The position numbers and the translations under genes are program-made. This document shows positions 1 through 8,235 of a stretch of 64,000 bases of DNA, one piece after another. The DNA is from G965215045 sp965215045 (GTDB lineage: Bacteria > Pseudomonadota > Gammaproteobacteria > JABABF01). Within the stretch, counting starts at the first letter, position 1; the number at the start of each line of letters is the position of its first letter. The notes beneath the pieces are model-generated. The model was given only the letters and a program-made list of their open reading frames with translations, was not told the DNA's origin and searched no databases. Location of the stretch: assembly GCA_965215045.1 (NCBI GenBank), contig OZ244031.1, positions 1,736,001 to 1,800,000 of the forward strand. Direction: 5' to 3'.

Positions 1-83
1 GTACCAGGCGACCGGCTGAAGAACAAGGCCCTGCCGTGGCCAGGCGTATCGGAAGCGGGGGCGGTGGAGCATCCAAAATGCTG

Positions 84-112
84 TGCTCCTTGTCCGGGGC
101 TTTTGTTATGAT
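84..112 (+). promoter_or_regulatory. Possible extended -10 promoter
   Basis: TATGAT at 107-112 is preceded by TG one base upstream (104-105), the extended -10 arrangement. The -35 position (TGCTCC near 84-89) is poor. It lies about 60 bases before the start codon of the metallo-beta-lactamase-fold gene. Sequence inspection only. Confidence 0.35.
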
Positions 113-171
113 GATACAGAGCGCGACTGCAAAAAAGCAGCTTGGCACAGTTTTTTTCACGGGAGGAGGCA

Positions 172-1656
172 ATGCGAGGTCCAGAGTTTTTAAAAAGGGA
201 ACTCAGGCATAGTTACGAGCTGATGCGCCTGTTCCTGTTAGTCATCGTGCCGTTACTGGGTGTCCTGGCATTCCTGTTCCTGTTTTTCATATTTCCCCTG
301 TTCCCGTCGGGCAAAGATCCAGGCGGTGCGGGCACTCAACTGCGTCAGACTCTCCAGGAAAGAATCGCCGAACGGGTTGGCGGGATGGCGGATGCACGCA
401 TGCAGGAGATGGCCGTCAACACCCCCGAACTCAGCAACCAGTTGATCCCGGTGCCCGATACCGTGCAGCAACTGGCCGGCAATGTCTACCAGGCGGGCGG
501 CGTGGCCAACACCCAGCTCATCGCCACTGCCGACGGCAACGTGGTGTTTGACACCGGTCTCGCGATCCAGGGTGCCAAGCAGAAACGTCTTTTACAGGAG
601 ATGGCACCGGGGCGGACTGCCTACATCGTGCTCAGCCATTCCCATTCCGACCACATTGGCGGTGCGCGTTTCTGGCAGGAGGAGGGGACGGAGATCGTGG
701 CCCACCGGGAGTTCCCCGAAGAACAGCGCTACCTGGATGAGCTGGAACCCTACCTGCATAAGCGCAACCGCGCCATGTTTCCGTGGCTTCCGAAAAATCC
801 GCCGCGCAACCGGCTGTTCCGCTACGGCGGCGTGGAACCCACCATCCTTGTCGACAACGGCAAACCCTATCGTTTCACGCTGGGGGGCGTGCAATTCGAA
901 GCCATTGCCACCCCGGGTGCCGAGGGTGCAGACAACCTCTGCCTGTGGCTTCCGGGACAGAAAATCCTGTTCAGCGGCGACACCCTGGGGCCTATCTTTC
1001 CGCAGTTTCCCAACCTCGTCACCCTGCGGGGCGAGAAAATGCGCAAACCCATCGAATACATTCATAGCCTGAACCTCCTGATTGACCTGGAACCGGAGCT
1101 CCTGGTGCCGAGCCATCACGGGGCGGTGCGGGGACGGGAAAAGATCCGCACCGGGCTGGAGCGTATCCGGGATGCAGTGCAGTACGTGCATGACCAGACC
1201 GTGCAGGGCATGAACGAAGGCAGTACCGTGTACCAACTGATGGAGGAAATCCAACTGCCCCCGCACCTGGCACTGAACCAGACCCATGGCAAGGTGAGTT
1301 GGGGTGTGCGCGGCATCTGGGAATACTATTCCACCTGGTTCCATTTCGATGCCACCGCCGACCTGTACCCGGTGCCGATGCGCGAGGTGTATGCAGACCT
1401 CACCGAACTCTCCGGTGCCCAGGCACTGGTCGACCGGGCCGCAGACCACTTGCGGGCCAGGCGTCCCGTGCACGCCCTGCGCCTGCTGGAAGTAGCGTTG
1501 GGAGGCGAGACCAATTACCGCCCGGCCCTGCAACTGCGCCTGGACGCCCTGCAGACCCTGCTGGTGCAGGCGGAAGAAGGGCTGCGCGTGGGCTACGAAA
1601 TGAGTTGGTTGAAACAGCGCATCGCGCACACGCAAGAACAGCTGGGAGCACCCTGA
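172..1656 (+). CDS. Membrane-anchored metallo-beta-lactamase-fold hydrolase, alkylsulfatase-like
   Basis: A 494-residue protein. I chose the ATG at 172 because GGGAGGAGG lies just upstream; an in-frame TTG at 142 would add ten residues. Residues about 20-43 are a strongly hydrophobic segment with no clear cleavage site, so the protein is probably anchored in the inner membrane with the enzyme domain outside. The zinc motif HSHSDH is at about 156-161, followed by further His and Asp residues (AGD-type and SHHG-type motifs) of the beta-lactamase fold. The C-terminal ~150 residues resemble the helical dimerisation region of alkyl/aryl sulfatases (BDS1/SdsA1 family), although the protein is shorter than those enzymes (about 650 residues) and lacks their SCP2-like C-terminal domain. 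The substrate is unknown; a sulfate ester is a family-based guess. It converges with the DUF1214 gene. Confidence 0.8.
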   Translation: MRGPEFLKRELRHSYELMRLFLLVIVPLLGVLAFLFLFFIFPLFPSGKDPGGAGTQLRQTLQERIAERVGGMADARMQEMAVNTPELSNQLIPVPDTVQQLAGNVYQAGGVANTQLIATADGNVVFDTGLAIQGAKQKRLLQEMAPGRTAYIVLSHSHSDHIGGARFWQEEGTEIVAHREFPEEQRYLDELEPYLHKRNRAMFPWLPKNPPRNRLFRYGGVEPTILVDNGKPYRFTLGGVQFEAIATPGAEGADNLCLWLPGQKILFSGDTLGPIFPQFPNLVTLRGEKMRKPIEYIHSLNLLIDLEPELLVPSHHGAVRGREKIRTGLERIRDAVQYVHDQTVQGMNEGSTVYQLMEEIQLPPHLALNQTHGKVSWGVRGIWEYYSTWFHFDATADLYPVPMREVYADLTELSGAQALVDRAADHLRARRPVHALRLLEVALGGETNYRPALQLRLDALQTLLVQAEEGLRVGYEMSWLKQRIAHTQEQLGAP

Positions 1657-1804
1657 AGCCGCAGAGACATCTGCAGGCTCTCCGGCTCTCCGGCAACGGG
1701 AGAATTGCCCGGACGCGCGGGAAATGCGCCGGGACCCGCAGTTCGCTCCCGGGACGGGTGGGGTAGTAAGGGTGGGTGGGAGAGCTTTCGTGTTCCCCGC
1801 GCTC

Positions 1805-2917
1805 TTACAGCGAAGAGAAGGGTACGACTTGCGCCTGCGGCGTCTCCGCTTCCCCCTTGACCAGGAAAAACCGCCAGAACACCAGGCCAAAAGGGTGTCC
1901 CTCGGTGTCGATCCAGTTTGGCTGTCCCGGGTCCTGGTGTGCGAAGATAATGCGAAAACTGCCGTCCTTCTCCAGTTGCGTCTGCTTGCGGTTCAGCGAG
2001 ACCTGCCGGTTGGCATAATCCAGGGTCTGCTGAAAGCGGTTCCACAGGCAGACATTGCCGAACAGGCATTCGGGCCAGTGCCCGGTAGCCACCAGGGCCT
2101 CGTCCGGCCCCAGCAGGTAGGGTGCCATGGAATACATCGCATCAAAGGCCGCCAGTCCCATGTCGCCGGGCACCTGGGGTTCGGGAAACTCGTTGGGTGT
2201 CAGGCCGACAAAACTCGGCATTTGCGGCCGCTGCGCCATCGGCGGCTGCAACAGGGTGCGCGTGCGCACAAACTCCGCCACCCGGCGAATGCCCGCCGCC
2301 ACCGAGTCGTCGTTGGGCGGGGCGGGCGGCGGTGCCTCTCCCAGCCGCTCGATGTGCATGTCCGGCGCGCGCCTTGCGTCGGCGGCCGCGCACACCGGTT
2401 CCTCGAAATAATGGCGCGTGGTGATGCGGCTCGCATCCTTTTCCAGGTTCAACCAGTTGCGCTCCCGCGGGGCACCGCCCAGGTAGAGCTCAAAGTTGCC
2501 GTCCGCATCGACATCAAAATCCGTGTTGTTCAACACCCCCGCCGAGCGCGACGCCATACCGCCTCCCTGGGTACCCGCCTCCACGGTAATGGAAACATAG
2601 ACCGCACCGCCCATGTTGCCGTTCACCCGGTACTCGTGTTCGGGGCTGACCGGGGCATCGAAATAGATGGCGTCGGAATTGTCCCCGGTGAATTTGCGCG
2701 AAGGCGTGACAATGCGGCGGAACTCCGGCACCCTGGGGTCGCTCTCAAACATGCCCACCAGTCCGCCTTCCAGCATATGCATCAGGGCGCGATGGGCGGC
2801 GATCTCGTCGGCCTCGCTGCCCAGGTTCCATTCCTCGCTCACCCAACGTTTGTCGACCTCCTGCAGCAGTTCAATCAGTTCATGCAAAGCCTTGCGCGAC
2901 TCGGTCTGGTGTGCCAT
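1805..2917 (-). CDS. DUF1214-domain protein
   Basis: 370 residues with a good ribosome binding site (GAGGGGG) before the ATG. The pattern YRVNGNMGGAVYVSITVE around residues 130-150, the YLGG and RNWL motifs, and the C-terminal block ending in a conserved Trp/Asp-rich stretch (PNWIDTEGH) are those of DUF1214 proteins, which often pair with DUF1254. There is no signal peptide in this copy. A second DUF1214-type protein, probably secreted, lies at 31179-32432; both share the IYLGG/YLGG, 'W...C..N' and '(P/L)(N/Q)W(I/L)D(T/P)(E/D)G' motifs. Biochemical function is not established. It stands alone and is transcribed away from the operon starting at 3126. Confidence 0.75.
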   Translation of the reverse strand: MAHQTESRKALHELIELLQEVDKRWVSEEWNLGSEADEIAAHRALMHMLEGGLVGMFESDPRVPEFRRIVTPSRKFTGDNSDAIYFDAPVSPEHEYRVNGNMGGAVYVSITVEAGTQGGGMASRSAGVLNNTDFDVDADGNFELYLGGAPRERNWLNLEKDASRITTRHYFEEPVCAAADARRAPDMHIERLGEAPPPAPPNDDSVAAGIRRVAEFVRTRTLLQPPMAQRPQMPSFVGLTPNEFPEPQVPGDMGLAAFDAMYSMAPYLLGPDEALVATGHWPECLFGNVCLWNRFQQTLDYANRQVSLNRKQTQLEKDGSFRIIFAHQDPGQPNWIDTEGHPFGLVFWRFFLVKGEAETPQAQVVPFSSL

Positions 2918-3061
2918 GGAAGCCCCCTCGTATTGAAGTTATCAGCTGCGCATTCTAATACCTTCGGCGAGGGCGGGGCCATGCAGAGTATTCCCGCACC
3001 GGCCGTGGGGTGAGACTCCCCGGGCCTGGGACTGCGGCAGGGGAGGGTCAGCCGCCTCCTG

Positions 3062-3067
3062 TATAAT
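3062..3067 (+). promoter_or_regulatory. Consensus -10 box of the ATPase operon
   Basis: A perfect TATAAT 59 bases before the ATG of the ATPase gene. No convincing -35 element is visible at the right distance (around 3039-3044), so it may need an activator. It would drive all three genes of the operon. Confidence 0.45.
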
Positions 3068-3125
3068 GTCCCCCGTGCCCAGGGAATTGGGCGAACACAG
3101 TAGTTTCAGAGGGAGGAATGCAGTC

Positions 3126-4673
3126 ATGGCAGACACACCATCCAAATCGGGGCAGTATGAGATCGAAGTCACAGACTTCGGTCCCATTGCCCGGGCAAAA
3201 GTAGAGCTGCGTCCGCTCACCGTATTTGTCGGCCCCGCTCATACCGGTAAATCGTACCTGGCAACCCTGGTCTATGCCCTGCATAAAACATTTGGCGAGC
3301 ACTTTATGAGAAGGTGGTCTCCCGCCCTGCTTGCTTTTGACTCCCGCCCGGATGAGCTCGATGCGTTACTGAAAGAGCGATCCAGGCAGGAAAATGTCGT
3401 AGAAGAACCCGGGGCAATGCCCGCCCCGCTACAGGCAGTTTTTCAGAGTGCTTTTCAGGGTGAAGATTTGCCCACCCGGACTCAACTCCTGAAAGAAGAA
3501 ATTCACCGCTGTTTCAGTATTGCTAAACTTCGGGAACTGGTACGAGAGGACGGACAGGCCTCTGAAGAAACCCGGGTCGCTTTACGCCTGTTCACGACTC
3601 GTGAACCGCTGCAGCTGGAATATAAAATCTTCCCCGATGATACGCCGGAGATACAAGGCGGTATTCCCGCATCCGCCTTGCAGGAGTTGTGGCACGCCAT
3701 CGAGAAAGAAAAAGTTCCCGGCTTGAGCTCTCTATTCACGCAGGAACAGGTCCCTGATACGCAGGATACAGAGAAACAGGCTCCTCTGAGACAGGCATTT
3801 GCGCTGATAACAGGGAAAATATTGGGCCCAATCAGGCGCTCCATCTTCTATCTGCCGGCAAGTCGGACCGGCGTCATGCAAAGTCACCAGGTATTGGTGA
3901 GCAGCCTGATTCATCGTGCCACAACCGCCGGTTTGCGCCCTTCTGAGAGCATCCCCATGCTCCCCGGGACCCTGGGAGATTTTTTACTCCACCTGGTAGA
4001 GACGGGCCAGGGGCGCACAGCACGTTTTTTGAGAAGGGACTATTCAGAAGGAGATGAAAAGAACAGGATCAGGCAACTGGCACAGGAAATGGAGCGGGAC
4101 ATACTCCAGGGCACCGTCCGTGTTGCGACATCAGGCATTCAATACCCTTTATTTCAATATATCCCGGAGCACTGGCCGGAGGATGGAACGCCGATACCCC
4201 TGATGCGCGCTTCATCCATGGTGTCCGAGTTGGCACCTATCGTCTTGTATTTGCGTCACCTGGTGCGACCCGGTGACACCCTGATTGTCGAGGAGCCCGA
4301 ATCCCACCTGCATCCCGCAGCGCAAGCAAAACTGGCCAGGCACCTGGTAAAAATGATGCAGGCGGGTGTGCGCATTATTATCACTACCCACAGCGATTGG
4401 ATGCTGGAACAGTTCATCAACCTGGTAAACCTGTCCGATCTTCCCCCGGAGCAGCGCAAAGGGCTGGAGGTGGCGGATCTCGCCCTGGAGCGCAAAGATT
4501 TTGGTGCTTGGATATTTGCTCCCCAAGAGAAAGCAGGGGGCACCGTGGTAGAGGAACTGCAGATTGGCTCTCAGGGCAGCAGCCTGCCCCCCGATTATTC
4601 AAAAGTAACCGAACATCTTTACAACGAGTGGGCGGAGATATACGATCGACTGGCCCGCTTATCAAATAAATGA
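3126..4673 (+). CDS. AAA family ATPase, OLD/AAA_15-like, without a TOPRIM domain
   Basis: 515 residues from the ATG at 3126 (GAGGGAGGA upstream); a longer in-frame start at 3066 would run into the promoter. The Walker A motif GPAHTGKS is at residues 36-43. Near residue 390 lies LIVEEPESHLHPAAQ, the Walker B/D-loop signature of SMC-like AAA ATPases, followed by TTHSDWML (the H-loop His). The middle carries a large helical insertion. ATPases of this group (GajA of Gabija, AriA of PARIS, Septu PtuA) act as sensors or motors in antiphage systems and normally carry or are partnered with a nuclease. This one has no TOPRIM domain; the next gene, overlapping by four bases (ATGA), encodes a candidate nuclease. 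A defence role is inferred from architecture and context. Confidence 0.85.
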   Translation: MADTPSKSGQYEIEVTDFGPIARAKVELRPLTVFVGPAHTGKSYLATLVYALHKTFGEHFMRRWSPALLAFDSRPDELDALLKERSRQENVVEEPGAMPAPLQAVFQSAFQGEDLPTRTQLLKEEIHRCFSIAKLRELVREDGQASEETRVALRLFTTREPLQLEYKIFPDDTPEIQGGIPASALQELWHAIEKEKVPGLSSLFTQEQVPDTQDTEKQAPLRQAFALITGKILGPIRRSIFYLPASRTGVMQSHQVLVSSLIHRATTAGLRPSESIPMLPGTLGDFLLHLVETGQGRTARFLRRDYSEGDEKNRIRQLAQEMERDILQGTVRVATSGIQYPLFQYIPEHWPEDGTPIPLMRASSMVSELAPIVLYLRHLVRPGDTLIVEEPESHLHPAAQAKLARHLVKMMQAGVRIIITTHSDWMLEQFINLVNLSDLPPEQRKGLEVADLALERKDFGAWIFAPQEKAGGTVVEELQIGSQGSSLPPDYSKVTEHLYNEWAEIYDRLARLSNK

Positions 4674-5158
4674 GTAATTTTCTGACCCGCATTAAAAGAA
4701 AAGTTCAGAAAAAAGGCTGGGAAAGATGTCAAACAAAAAAGTGCGGCAAAGGAAAGTGCAAGCTCAAGATCCATCCATCGGACCGGGTCCTGATTCTCGA
4801 TATGGACTGCAAGGATCTGAATTATCCAAAACAAAATAGAAAAAAGTGCGACTTTGTTGTTTTTGGGGCGGCAGGGCAGCTTGTTGCCATGGAAATGAAA
4901 AGCGGCCCCCCTAAAGCCAAGGAGGTTAAACAGCAAATTGAGGCAGGTGCGGCCTTTGTCGTCAAGAATTTATCATTGGGAGAAGAACCTCAAATACAGT
5001 TTCAAGCGTGGTTAGTGCATTGCGGCATTCGTAGCCTTGAATTCGAGAAGATGAAAAATTTCCAGATCAGTGTTTCAGGTTTTGCTGGATGCAGCCTTCG
5101 GATGATTAACTCAGACAGCCTCTTGAGCGAAGAATTAAATAAAATTCCTGCTGCGTAA
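4670..5158 (+). CDS. Small putative PD-(D/E)XK-type nuclease partner of the ATPase
   Basis: 162 residues, start codon overlapping the ATPase stop (ATGA), so the two are probably translationally coupled. After a basic N-terminus there is a Cys triad (C20, C25, C30, spaced C-x4-C-x4-C) and then the block CDFVVF...LVAMEMKSG, where D61, E75 and K77 fit the D...ExK core of PD-(D/E)XK nucleases on two beta-strands. The Cys residues could bind a metal, a fourth being C60 or another nearby. I do not recognise a named family. The gene is clearly AT-richer than its surroundings. Alternatives: a small non-catalytic accessory protein that only resembles a nuclease core. The assignment rests on one motif, so it is moderate. 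Confidence 0.6.
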   Translation: MSNFLTRIKRKVQKKGWERCQTKKCGKGKCKLKIHPSDRVLILDMDCKDLNYPKQNRKKCDFVVFGAAGQLVAMEMKSGPPKAKEVKQQIEAGAAFVVKNLSLGEEPQIQFQAWLVHCGIRSLEFEKMKNFQISVSGFAGCSLRMINSDSLLSEELNKIPAA

Positions 5159-5174
5159 CGACAGACCATCAAAA

Positions 5175-6836
5175 ATGACCGCAAAAGATCCCACCTCGAT
5201 GCATGTTGAAGACCTTCGACAGGCATATCAAGATATTTTTGCCAAGCATGATATGGACCCGATTTGGTATGGGCATCAAGATTATGCTCAAAATAACGAG
5301 GCTGTACAAGAGGTCTGTGAAGCCGGTCCAGAGATCTTTGTGCAATGGCTCAGGGATAATAAAGAGCAGCATAAGGCAGGCAAAGCACTCAATATAGGCG
5401 ACAAACTCCGCGAAAGATATCAAAATGCTCGAGAACCAGATGAAATTGCGTCTCTGGGTGCGGCCACTTGGAATTTATGGCAGATGGATGCAGGTCTTAA
5501 GCAAAAGAAAATACTTGAATTGCATAACCTATCACTTGGGAATTTTCGCGGATTTTATTTTTATCAACCTGTAAGATATACAGGGGAAGTAGAAACAGAT
5601 ATAAATTTTTCTCGAGCAGTTTTTAGGAAGAGTGCCACATTTGAAAAAGTATTTTTTAACGGGGATGCTGTATTTGAGGAGGCAAGTTTTTATGGGGTGG
5701 CAAATTTCAATTATGCGCGTTTTTTATGTCATGCGCTCTTTGATGGAGTGAGATTTAAAGAACGAACCTCATTTGCACTTGTGGATTTCCAGGGACAGGC
5801 ACATTTTCCAAGGTCTGAATTTCACGCTCATACGATGTTTCAGAACACGAGATTTAAAGCATCCGACACCCATAAGCCGAGTAATTATTCATTGGTTATT
5901 GATGATCCGAATAATATCAGGGAGATTGATTTTACTCACGTCAGGTTTTTGAGTACCGTTGATTTTAGAAGGGCAGAATTTCACCGGGAGGTTGATTTTT
6001 CAGATTCTTTATTTGATAAGGAGGTGCGGTTTCAGGGTGCAGAATTTCATGGAAAGACGCAATTTCATAACTGCAGGTTCCACGGAAAAACAATTTTTGA
6101 TACGGATGAAGGAAATTTAGAGAGAGGGGATGGCCAGCCCAAACGAACTGAATTTTTCAAGGTTCCAGAATTTTATAGTGCTGAATTGCACGAGGGCACA
6201 GGGATTCTCCAGGCAAAACTTCCTTCTGTTGATGGCAGTGATGAAAGCCGGCGTGCTTACCGGACTTTAAAATTGGCATTCAGTAGATACCAGGCAGTAA
6301 GAGAGGAACAATTTTGCTATCGCCGGGAAATTATGGAGGAGCAGGAGCAATTGGCAAGGGAGTTGGAAGGGCAAACAGAATCAGGCGAGGCAGGGCAATT
6401 GACATTCAGTCGACAGGAACTGCGGGAAAAGAAATGGAGATACCGCTTCTTGCGGATATATGGATGTTTGTCTGATTATGGATTTTCCATTGTTCGCCCG
6501 GCCATCTTCTTGTTTGCAACTTTTTGTCTGTCCTGGGTTTTATATTTAATCTTGGGGTGCATGATGGGGCATTCTTTCTCTCAGAATGTGCAAGACGCCG
6601 CGATGATTTCTTCTACCTATACTATGCCGCCCTTGGTCGCTGAATGGATGGTGCGGGACAGGATAAGCAATCTTTTTTGTTTAGTAGGGGGAAGCTGTGA
6701 ATATGACCTGCTGGATCCCTCCTTAAAATTTGCTGCAGGTCTCGGTTACATGGTCTTAGTTCTCCAGAAACTTTTTTCACTGCTTTTATGGTTTCTTATA
6801 TTTCTATATTGGCGCAACCTGGCCAGGAGCAAATAG
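5175..6836 (+). CDS. Pentapeptide-repeat protein with a C-terminal channel-like membrane domain
   Basis: 553 residues, 16 bases after the preceding stop. Residues about 145-330 form F-centred pentapeptide-type repeats (for example INFSRAVFRKSATFEKVFF), which predict a right-handed beta-helix. A charged helical linker with many Glu/Gln/Arg residues follows. Two hydrophobic segments come last, at about 437-465 and 520-547, with a TYTMPPLV loop between them; this layout, ending in WRNLARSK, resembles pentapeptide proteins whose C-terminus is a two-helix, ion-channel-like module. The N-terminal ~110 residues are helical and unmatched. With an ATPase and a nuclease-like protein upstream, it is a plausible membrane effector or sensor. 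The gene is strikingly AT-rich, a sign of transfer. Confidence 0.8.
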   Translation: MTAKDPTSMHVEDLRQAYQDIFAKHDMDPIWYGHQDYAQNNEAVQEVCEAGPEIFVQWLRDNKEQHKAGKALNIGDKLRERYQNAREPDEIASLGAATWNLWQMDAGLKQKKILELHNLSLGNFRGFYFYQPVRYTGEVETDINFSRAVFRKSATFEKVFFNGDAVFEEASFYGVANFNYARFLCHALFDGVRFKERTSFALVDFQGQAHFPRSEFHAHTMFQNTRFKASDTHKPSNYSLVIDDPNNIREIDFTHVRFLSTVDFRRAEFHREVDFSDSLFDKEVRFQGAEFHGKTQFHNCRFHGKTIFDTDEGNLERGDGQPKRTEFFKVPEFYSAELHEGTGILQAKLPSVDGSDESRRAYRTLKLAFSRYQAVREEQFCYRREIMEEQEQLARELEGQTESGEAGQLTFSRQELREKKWRYRFLRIYGCLSDYGFSIVRPAIFLFATFCLSWVLYLILGCMMGHSFSQNVQDAAMISSTYTMPPLVAEWMVRDRISNLFCLVGGSCEYDLLDPSLKFAAGLGYMVLVLQKLFSLLLWFLIFLYWRNLARSK

Positions 6837-6928
6837 GGTACTTTTGTCTGTCCCTTGGAGCACGGCAGGCATGGGGCGGTTATCCCGGTTGGAATAAAAA
6901 CCGTTTCCATATTCGTGGCAGTTGTGCT

Positions 6929-6934
6929 TATAAT
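6929..6934 (+). promoter_or_regulatory. Consensus -10 box before the small secreted protein
   Basis: TATAAT about 73 bases upstream of the ATG at 7007. The best -35 candidate (TTTCCA, about 19 bases upstream) is weak. Confidence 0.35.
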
Positions 6935-7006
6935 GCCGGTTGAGGGAGCCTCGAAGCATAGCCGCCAACTCGCTTCAAACCTCGTTCTGTAACCGGAGCC
7001 GCCCTC

Positions 7007-7432
7007 ATGAACAGCCTTGCGCATACCAGCCGCTGCATCCATCGTCTGTACTTGGGTGCCATCCTCGGTTTTGTATGTCTCGCAGCACCGTTGAATACGC
7101 TGGCGCATCCCGGCCTGCAGGATACGGGTTCCCCCTACACGCAACCGGGAACTTCACAGCCTGTTCTCAACCTGGATTGCGGCACCACGCTGGGGTATTT
7201 TGTCGCTTTACATGCTCCCAGCCTGTACCCACAGTTTTCGTATCGCTATGAGAATGGACGCATAATTTCACCGACTTATGACGGCGGGACGCCCGTATGC
7301 AGTCCTGCTGCGGCCTCAACAGCCTGGCCCCTGCACGGCTACTATGCGCCGTTCTTTCCCACCACGGAGGACATCAGGAACGGCAGCTTCCATTTCCTGC
7401 ACTTTGATCGAGACGGCTACCATCTGCCGTAA
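7007..7432 (+). CDS. Small secreted protein of unknown function
   Basis: 141 residues. The N-terminus has a basic start (MNSLAHTSRCIHRLY) followed by a hydrophobic core (LGAILGFVCLAA) and a plausible signal peptidase site near NTLAHP, so it is probably exported. The mature part is rich in Tyr, Pro and His and contains two Cys (one near residue 58, one near 99) that could form a disulfide. I do not recognise the family. The stop codon lies inside a short imperfect repeat (see findings). No partner is evident; the next gene begins about 190 bases later. Confidence 0.55.
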   Translation: MNSLAHTSRCIHRLYLGAILGFVCLAAPLNTLAHPGLQDTGSPYTQPGTSQPVLNLDCGTTLGYFVALHAPSLYPQFSYRYENGRIISPTYDGGTPVCSPAAASTAWPLHGYYAPFFPTTEDIRNGSFHFLHFDRDGYHLP

Positions 7433-7624
7433 CCGCGGCCATCTGCCGTCATCTCCGCTACCTGCCGTAACCGTCGCCGTCTCCGGGTAAACCCTGTCCC
7501 GAGGTGCCGGCCGAGGCAAATTTGACTTTCTCCCGGTTTTGCCGATAATCCCCAGAACGAACCAGGGACTCTCACAGGATGTCCCGCAGGTTCTTTTTTC
7601 AGGGCAGTGCACGGGAGGCTTGCA

Positions 7625-7957
7625 ATGACAAATCCGGTGATGAAAACACGCGAAGAAGTGGACAAGGGCTTGAGAGTGGCGGGCTTCGATGAGAAGCACT
7701 CCCGCGCTATTTTGCAGGCCGTTGTGGATACGATTGGAACCCTGCAGCTGGTCACCCGCAGTGACCTGGAGCAGGCGGTGGGCCACCTGGACCAGAAGAT
7801 AGAGGTAATTCAACAGGATATAGAGGAAGTTAAACAGGAGGCTAAAAAGGATAGAGCGGAAGTCAAACAGGAGATGGCTGAGATACGCACTCTTATATTC
7901 AGGGGTTTTATTATCTGTACCGGCATCCTGTCTCTTGTGATAATACTTTCCAGTTAA
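7625..7957 (+). CDS. Small coiled-coil protein with a C-terminal membrane anchor, DUF1640-like
   Basis: 110 residues from the ATG at 7625 (GGGAGG upstream; an in-frame ATG at 7607 would add six residues). Residues 1-45 contain a GF.E..SRAIL...VDTIGTL motif followed by LVTRSDLE, the arrangement of DUF1640/CCDC90-type proteins. Then comes an uninterrupted coiled coil rich in Glu, Lys and Gln (about residues 50-90), and a C-terminal hydrophobic helix (FIICTGILSLVIILSS) that ends the protein, so it is tail-anchored. The role is unknown; relatives are often found near mobile or toxin-antitoxin genes, but nothing of that sort is adjacent. Confidence 0.65.
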   Translation: MTNPVMKTREEVDKGLRVAGFDEKHSRAILQAVVDTIGTLQLVTRSDLEQAVGHLDQKIEVIQQDIEEVKQEAKKDRAEVKQEMAEIRTLIFRGFIICTGILSLVIILSS

Positions 7958-8010
7958 ACCCACACCCCATCACCGCCATCACCCGACCGGGCGGTGTGCC
8001 CGGTCTGAAC

Positions 8011-8235
8011 TCAAACTCGGCCCGTGCGCAGCCGGCGAAATACCCGGATGACAAACCGGAGAAACAGTCCCAGCATCCGCAACACCCATCCCAGCACCCG
8101 CAGCACCCACCCGAGCAATTGCAGGAGCCATCCTATGAGCCGGAACACGAACAGCAGCAGGCGGCCGACAAGGTTCAGCACCAGGGCCACACGGGTTTGC
8201 CCCTTCACCCCCGGTATTCTGCTGCGGATGTTCAT
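8011..8235 (-). CDS. Tiny leucine/tryptophan-rich membrane protein coupled to the DUF2800 gene
   Basis: 74 residues from the ATG at 8235, whose TGA overlap with the upstream DUF2800 gene (ATGA) argues for translational coupling; a longer start at 8274 would overlap that gene more. The sequence is one long hydrophobic stretch with a near-heptad repeat (L-LGWVLR-LGWVLRMLG) between two arginine-rich ends, suggesting an amphipathic or membrane-spanning helix that oligomerises. The repeat also makes the opposite strand open. No family is recognised. Whether it is expressed is uncertain because low-complexity GC-rich DNA can give such frames by chance; the stop/start overlap is the main support. 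Confidence 0.45.
   Translation of the reverse strand: MNIRSRIPGVKGQTRVALVLNLVGRLLLFVFRLIGWLLQLLGWVLRVLGWVLRMLGLFLRFVIRVFRRLRTGRV

Noticed and set aside
592..1890. Minus-strand open frame of 432 codons
   Set aside because: Antisense to the metallo-beta-lactamase-fold gene, which has clear motifs; GC-rich third positions create the shadow.
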